This document shows, piece by piece, positions 21,164-23,952 of a stretch of 23,952 bases of DNA. The stretch covers positions 1-23,952 of the forward strand of contig JAYWEQ010000077.1 of the NCBI GenBank assembly GCA_043779185.1. Direction: 5' to 3'. The translations under genes were made by a program, and so were the position numbers. The stretch is from JAYWDA01 sp043779185 (GTDB lineage Bacteria; Bdellovibrionota; Bdellovibrionia; Bdellovibrionales; Bdellovibrionaceae). How positions within the stretch are numbered: position 1 is the stretch's first letter; each line of letters opens with the position of its first letter. A model generated the notes under the pieces. The model was not told the DNA's origin, did not search any database, and worked only from the letters and a program-made list of their open reading frames with translations.

Positions 21164-22213
21164 TTAGGAATTCCAAGTGCTTAAAAAGTTCTGAGCTAGA
21201 CCCATTAAAGTCTGATCTCCACTTTGCTGCCAGGTTTCAAAAACTTGTAAAAATCGACCGTAGGACTGCAGATTTGTCGTCGCTGAAGCCGTCTCATCTG
21301 CGCGAACATTCCTAGAATCCTGAGGAGCATTTCCTTTTTTGACTTGAGCTAAACCGTAAGTGATCGTATCTGCCGCTTGCTTGACAACTTCTGGATCTGT
21401 GGATTCAAGAACCTGCGACAAGTAACCGACCCTTTGGGGTTGGCTGTAGCTTAATAGAATTTGCTGGCCCGTTAATTTATTTTCTGGGGTTAACTTGGCT
21501 AAGTTCTTTGCAACGATGGCAAAACTGATCGCACTTGGAGCCGCCTGAAGAGCATACAGACCCGCCGCTTGATTTTCAGGTTTATCAGACAAAACTAATT
21601 CCTGAGAAACTTGATAATAACCTTCAGAGGTCACTTCCTTTGCTTTATAAGCCGCTAAGAAATTATTCATATTTGCTAAGGTAGGCTGTGATAATAAAAG
21701 TTGGCGCCATTCCGCTAACGTCATGACCTTTTTGTCATCTTCCTTCTTAGCATCCGCCGCAGCCTCTGGAGTGTTGGTATTTTTACGGGCCGTTTGGTTA
21801 TAATTCGCAACTTTCACCGACTGCGAGTTATCGCTCGAAGATATTCCCTTTCGAGCGGCCGCGCCAATGATGTCGATCTTCAACTGTGGTTTTGCAGCTT
21901 GAGTGACTTTCTGAGCGTCTTTCTTTTTATCGTCTTTGGCAGCTGTTTTTGCAGGAATTTTAGCGACCGGCTTGTTGTCTTGACCTACACCTTTCGCTTG
22001 AGCCTTTAGATACTCTCGAGTGATTTCTCGGTTGGCTAAATCAAAGTCTGCTTCCAACTCGGCACTTGCAGGTCGTGGCATTTCATACACGATGGCCTTT
22101 GTCTCAAGCTGTGAGGCTGGAGATATTGTTCGAAACAAACCAAACATCGCAAACAACAGAAGAACTGCAGAAGCAACAATCGTAAGTTCAAGTTTCCATT
22201 CTCTGAAATCCAT
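21164..22213 (-). CDS. membrane-anchored helical-repeat (HEAT-like) protein
   Basis: Unrecognised protein of 349 residues. One membrane helix near the start (LELTIVASAVLLLFAMFGLF) puts the rest in the periplasm. A linker of about 100 residues rich in Ala, Lys and Asp follows (AKIPAKTAAKDDKKKDAQK), then a helical C-terminal half (PENQAAGLYALQAAPSAISF, STDPEVVKQAADTITYGLAQ) with spacing like HEAT or Sel1-type repeats. This layout suits a protein that reaches across the periplasm. ATG 22213 is chosen for its strong GAGAGGTG ribosome site; an in-frame ATG at 22312 would add 33 residues that look protein-like. The barrel gene 63 bases downstream may be in the same unit. Confidence 0.75.
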   Translation of the reverse strand: MDFREWKLELTIVASAVLLLFAMFGLFRTISPASQLETKAIVYEMPRPASAELEADFDLANREITREYLKAQAKGVGQDNKPVAKIPAKTAAKDDKKKDAQKVTQAAKPQLKIDIIGAAARKGISSSDNSQSVKVANYNQTARKNTNTPEAAADAKKEDDKKVMTLAEWRQLLLSQPTLANMNNFLAAYKAKEVTSEGYYQVSQELVLSDKPENQAAGLYALQAAPSAISFAIVAKNLAKLTPENKLTGQQILLSYSQPQRVGYLSQVLESTDPEVVKQAADTITYGLAQVKKGNAPQDSRNVRADETASATTNLQSYGRFLQVFETWQQSGDQTLMGLAQNFLSTWNS

Positions 22214-22340
22214 AATCACCTCTCCCTTAAGTAATGCATCACGGGTGCCACTGTTATGGACGCCTAAACCCTTTAAACGACTGCTTATTTTCTCATTCTG
22301 AGACAGCGCCATTTTAGGCTCTACACTTTCGTACTTTCTT

Positions 22341-22410
22341 CCAAAAAAGGTCTCTGACTCAAAATAAGATAAGAACAAGAGACCTTGAATCGATCCTAGA
22401 CAAAGATCGA
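22341..22410 (-). ncRNA. structured leader or small RNA candidate ending in a T-run
   Basis: On the minus strand a 6-bp stem (TCGATC 22410-22405, GATCGA 22395-22390) is followed three bases later by a 9-bp stem (AAGGTCTCT 22386-22378, AGAGACCTT 22355-22347, 22-base loop), and then by six T (22348-22343, the first two inside the stem). This is the form of an intrinsic terminator, but it lies about 130 bases upstream of the 22213 start and no gene ends there on this strand. It could be an attenuator in a leader or the end of a small RNA begun near 22430-22460. Confidence 0.4.
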
Positions 22411-22426
22411 GAGCCAAGACAAACAG

Positions 22427-22456
22427 ATGACGGATCTAAGTCGATGGCCTCAGAAT
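22427..22456 (+). promoter_or_regulatory. possible promoter of the long coiled-coil gene
   Basis: ATGACG at 22427-22432, an 18-base spacer and CAGAAT at 22451-22456 (4 of 6 each), ending seven bases before the ATG at 22464. No Shine-Dalgarno sequence is visible, so a leaderless message is possible. Confidence 0.22.
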
Positions 22457-22463
22457 AGCTTTT

Positions 22464-23426
22464 ATGAATTCAAGACCCGACCATGAACGCTTGTTCGATG
22501 AAATATCTAATAAACTCAATGAGCTGAGCTACAAGTCCAATCATGGATTTGAGATCACCGCAGAAGCAGGAACGAGGCAACAAATGTTAGAAAAAATGCA
22601 GGGCCAAATCCGTCGATTTCAAACAGATCTTCAAGCGGCACAAGACGAAATGCACGATCGAATCAGTAGCAAAATTAAAAATCTGGAAAATATGCAGTAT
22701 CAACAAGGCGATTTGGGCCAACAAATGCTTCTGCTCAGTGAACAACTGAACACCGAGCGGAACACCAATTCAAAACTAAATAGCGATTTAGCAAAATCTT
22801 TAGAAGTCAGCCTGCAACTTCAGCTCGAGATACAAGGGTTAAAATCAAGGTCCCATCAAAGTCACTTGGAAGAAAAAAAATATTCCCAATCCTTGATGGA
22901 AAATATAAAAAGTTTACAAAATGAAGTTGAGCTTCAAAAAGCATTAAAAGATGAAACTGATCTTGAACTTGATAAGGCGAAAGCTTCATTTCTTAAACAA
23001 CAAGACACTTGGCTTGAAGAAAAAAAACAACTTCAAAATCAAATTCAGCAAACTTTGAACGAAAAAGACCAGGTCACTCAATTCTTAGCCCAGATGAATG
23101 AACAGATTGATCTAAAAAATCAACATATCAATTCTTTGAATGAGGAAATTTCTAATATCTCTAGCTCTTTTGAAGAACTAGAGGCATCTGCAAGAAAACA
23201 AAATGAAGTTCTTAAACACTTAATGGAAACGGCTGAAACAAAAATTATCGAAATGAAAATGGCGATGGATCGAAAAGGCCTAGAGTGCAAAGATTATTAC
23301 AGTCACTTGCAGCAATCTCTCACCCAGTGCAGTTTGTTGAAATCTGAAAATTTAAACTTAAAAGATCATATCGAAAAAATGAATGAGTACATTCAACAAA
23401 CTCAAAACGCCCAAGACAGCCATTAA
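22464..23426 (+). CDS. long coiled-coil protein of unknown function
   Basis: A 320-residue soluble protein that is helical almost from end to end. From about residue 40 to 315 it is rich in Glu, Lys, Gln and Leu with heptad spacing (EKMQGQIRRFQTDLQAAQDE, LGQQMLLLSEQLNTERNTN, KQLQNQIQQTLNEKDQVTQF, LNEEISNISSSFEELEASAR). There is no signal peptide, membrane helix, or enzymatic motif. Such proteins often act as filaments, scaffolds or spacers in these bacteria; the role here is not shown. The gene is slightly AT-richer than its neighbours, as is common for coiled coils. Its TAA and the stop of the convergent rlmI gene share a TTAA, a four-base overlap. It diverges from the helical-repeat gene. 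Confidence 0.8.
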   Translation: MNSRPDHERLFDEISNKLNELSYKSNHGFEITAEAGTRQQMLEKMQGQIRRFQTDLQAAQDEMHDRISSKIKNLENMQYQQGDLGQQMLLLSEQLNTERNTNSKLNSDLAKSLEVSLQLQLEIQGLKSRSHQSHLEEKKYSQSLMENIKSLQNEVELQKALKDETDLELDKAKASFLKQQDTWLEEKKQLQNQIQQTLNEKDQVTQFLAQMNEQIDLKNQHINSLNEEISNISSSFEELEASARKQNEVLKHLMETAETKIIEMKMAMDRKGLECKDYYSHLQQSLTQCSLLKSENLNLKDHIEKMNEYIQQTQNAQDSH

Positions 23427-23952
23427 AGTATTTCGAACAAATTCATTTTCAAATACTCGCCTTCTGGAAAATTTGGCAGCAAGGGATGATCGGGGGCATG
23501 GCCCCCTTTTTTTATCAATCGAGCCTGGCGCTCACTTCGCTGCAAACCTTTATTAACCGCTTGCAAAAAGGCCTCTTCTCGAACGCCCCCTGAACAAGAG
23601 CACGCTGCGACAAGGCCAAAGGACTTTGCGACACGAAAGGCTTGGGTGTTTAGTTTCATGTAAGCGTGTTCTGCTTGCGGGATATCCTTTTTAGATTTTG
23701 CAAATGCCGGAGGGTCGGCGATCACGACATGAAAAGAATCACTGGGCAGATCAATAAGATCTTTTAAGACATCTTTTTTAATCGATGTGACCTCGACGCC
23801 AAGGCGCTTTACATTTTTCACAGCACGCTCTAAGGCGGGCTGTGAAACATCCACCAATGTCACTTCAACCTTGTATCCTAAATCCAAAAGTCGTCGCGAT
23901 AATTGCACACTCCAATGACCCACATAACAACAAAGATCAAGAATGCGAACCG
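23423..23952 (-). CDS. rlmI: 23S rRNA (cytosine) methyltransferase, RlmI-type, partial
   Basis: C-terminal part of a class I methyltransferase of the RlmI family, which makes 5-methylcytosine at 1962 of 23S rRNA in E. coli. The frame is open to the window edge, so the N terminus (including any PUA domain) is missing; the GTG near 23923 is internal. Visible are motif I (RILDLCCYVGHWSVQL, right at the edge), an acidic TLVDVSQPALERAVKNVKRL for SAM ribose, VIADPPAFAKSKKD with DPPAFAKS, HAYMKLNTQAFRVAK, and ACSCSGGVREEAFLQAV with the catalytic-type Cys pair. The C-terminal end is LKMNLFEIL, close to the usual family ending. It extends the rRNA-modification theme of the window. Confidence 0.9.
   Translation of the reverse strand, partial: VRILDLCCYVGHWSVQLSRRLLDLGYKVEVTLVDVSQPALERAVKNVKRLGVEVTSIKKDVLKDLIDLPSDSFHVVIADPPAFAKSKKDIPQAEHAYMKLNTQAFRVAKSFGLVAACSCSGGVREEAFLQAVNKGLQRSERQARLIKKGGHAPDHPLLPNFPEGEYLKMNLFEIL

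Noticed and set aside
23427..23457. Inverted repeat AGTATTT / AAATACT after the coiled-coil gene
   Set aside because: Seven AT-rich pairs with a 17-base loop, no T-run, and inside the rlmI coding region; probably chance.
1..23952. CRISPR array, tRNA, rRNA, insertion sequence, prophage or toxin-antitoxin genes
   Set aside because: Looked for and not seen; no repeated spacer pattern, transposase, integrase or small antitoxin-like pair is present.

Overview
The window looks like a chromosomal core region of a Bdellovibrio-type predatory bacterium (Bdellovibrionota). This is an inference from gene content and style: a MotAB stator pair, a full PBP4 plus lytic transglycosylase pair, an M14 zinc carboxypeptidase with signal peptide, a PilZ protein, several small outer-membrane barrels, AT-leaning base composition (roughly mid-40s % GC by eye), and very tight packing. 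The composition would suit a low-GC relative such as the B. exovorus type better than B. bacteriovorus HD100. I see no insertion sequence, phage gene, CRISPR array, tRNA or rRNA, and no broken gene. No gene-free stretch exceeds 300 bases; the longest is about 250 bases at 22214-22463.

Layout. 87-1387: thyA-folA, a two-gene folate/thymidylate unit with an ATGA overlap. 1463-3133: a PilZ protein and a secreted M14 carboxypeptidase. 3179-3973: a TetR-type regulator with a good promoter and two inverted repeats beside it. 3951-6724 (minus): dacB followed by a lytic transglycosylase, overlapping by ATGA; together they cut both the peptides and the glycans of peptidoglycan. 6837-7763: lspA, here fused to two extra membrane helices and a HAMP domain. 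7741-8571 (minus): a DEDDh exonuclease with a WYL-like tail. 8669-9358: a TorF/Gcw_chp-type outer-membrane barrel. 9363-11179 (minus): motA-motB, with a flagellar sigma-28-like promoter. 11305-13104: a complete dsbD. 13090-13587 (minus): a small coiled-coil protein. 13665-20324: a plus-strand run made of an unrecognised 342-residue protein, rluB, an EamA transporter, a secreted FlgT-like protein, prmA, rsmE, an RDD membrane protein and a stand-alone heptose-phosphate adenylyltransferase. 20336-22213 (minus): an outer-membrane barrel and a membrane-anchored helical-repeat protein. 22464-23426: a long coiled-coil protein. 23423-end (minus): the C-terminal part of an RlmI-type methyltransferase.

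Ribosome maturation is a theme of the long plus-strand run and the right end: RluB, PrmA, RsmE and RlmI modify 23S rRNA, protein L11, 16S rRNA and 23S rRNA. Envelope work is the other theme (DacB, lytic transglycosylase, LspA, DsbD, barrels, MotAB).

The most interesting points are a LspA-HAMP fusion, an exonuclease-WYL fusion, a perfect 9-bp hairpin that contains the Shine-Dalgarno sequence of the unrecognised gene at 13665, a structured leader or small-RNA candidate on the minus strand at 22341-22410, a MotB whose peptidoglycan-binding signature is largely lost, and a set of genes whose promoter-like boxes sit so close to the start codon that leaderless transcripts are plausible. All six convergent gene pairs overlap or nearly touch, so ordinary hairpin-plus-U terminators are absent between them. 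I found no clearly new multi-gene system.
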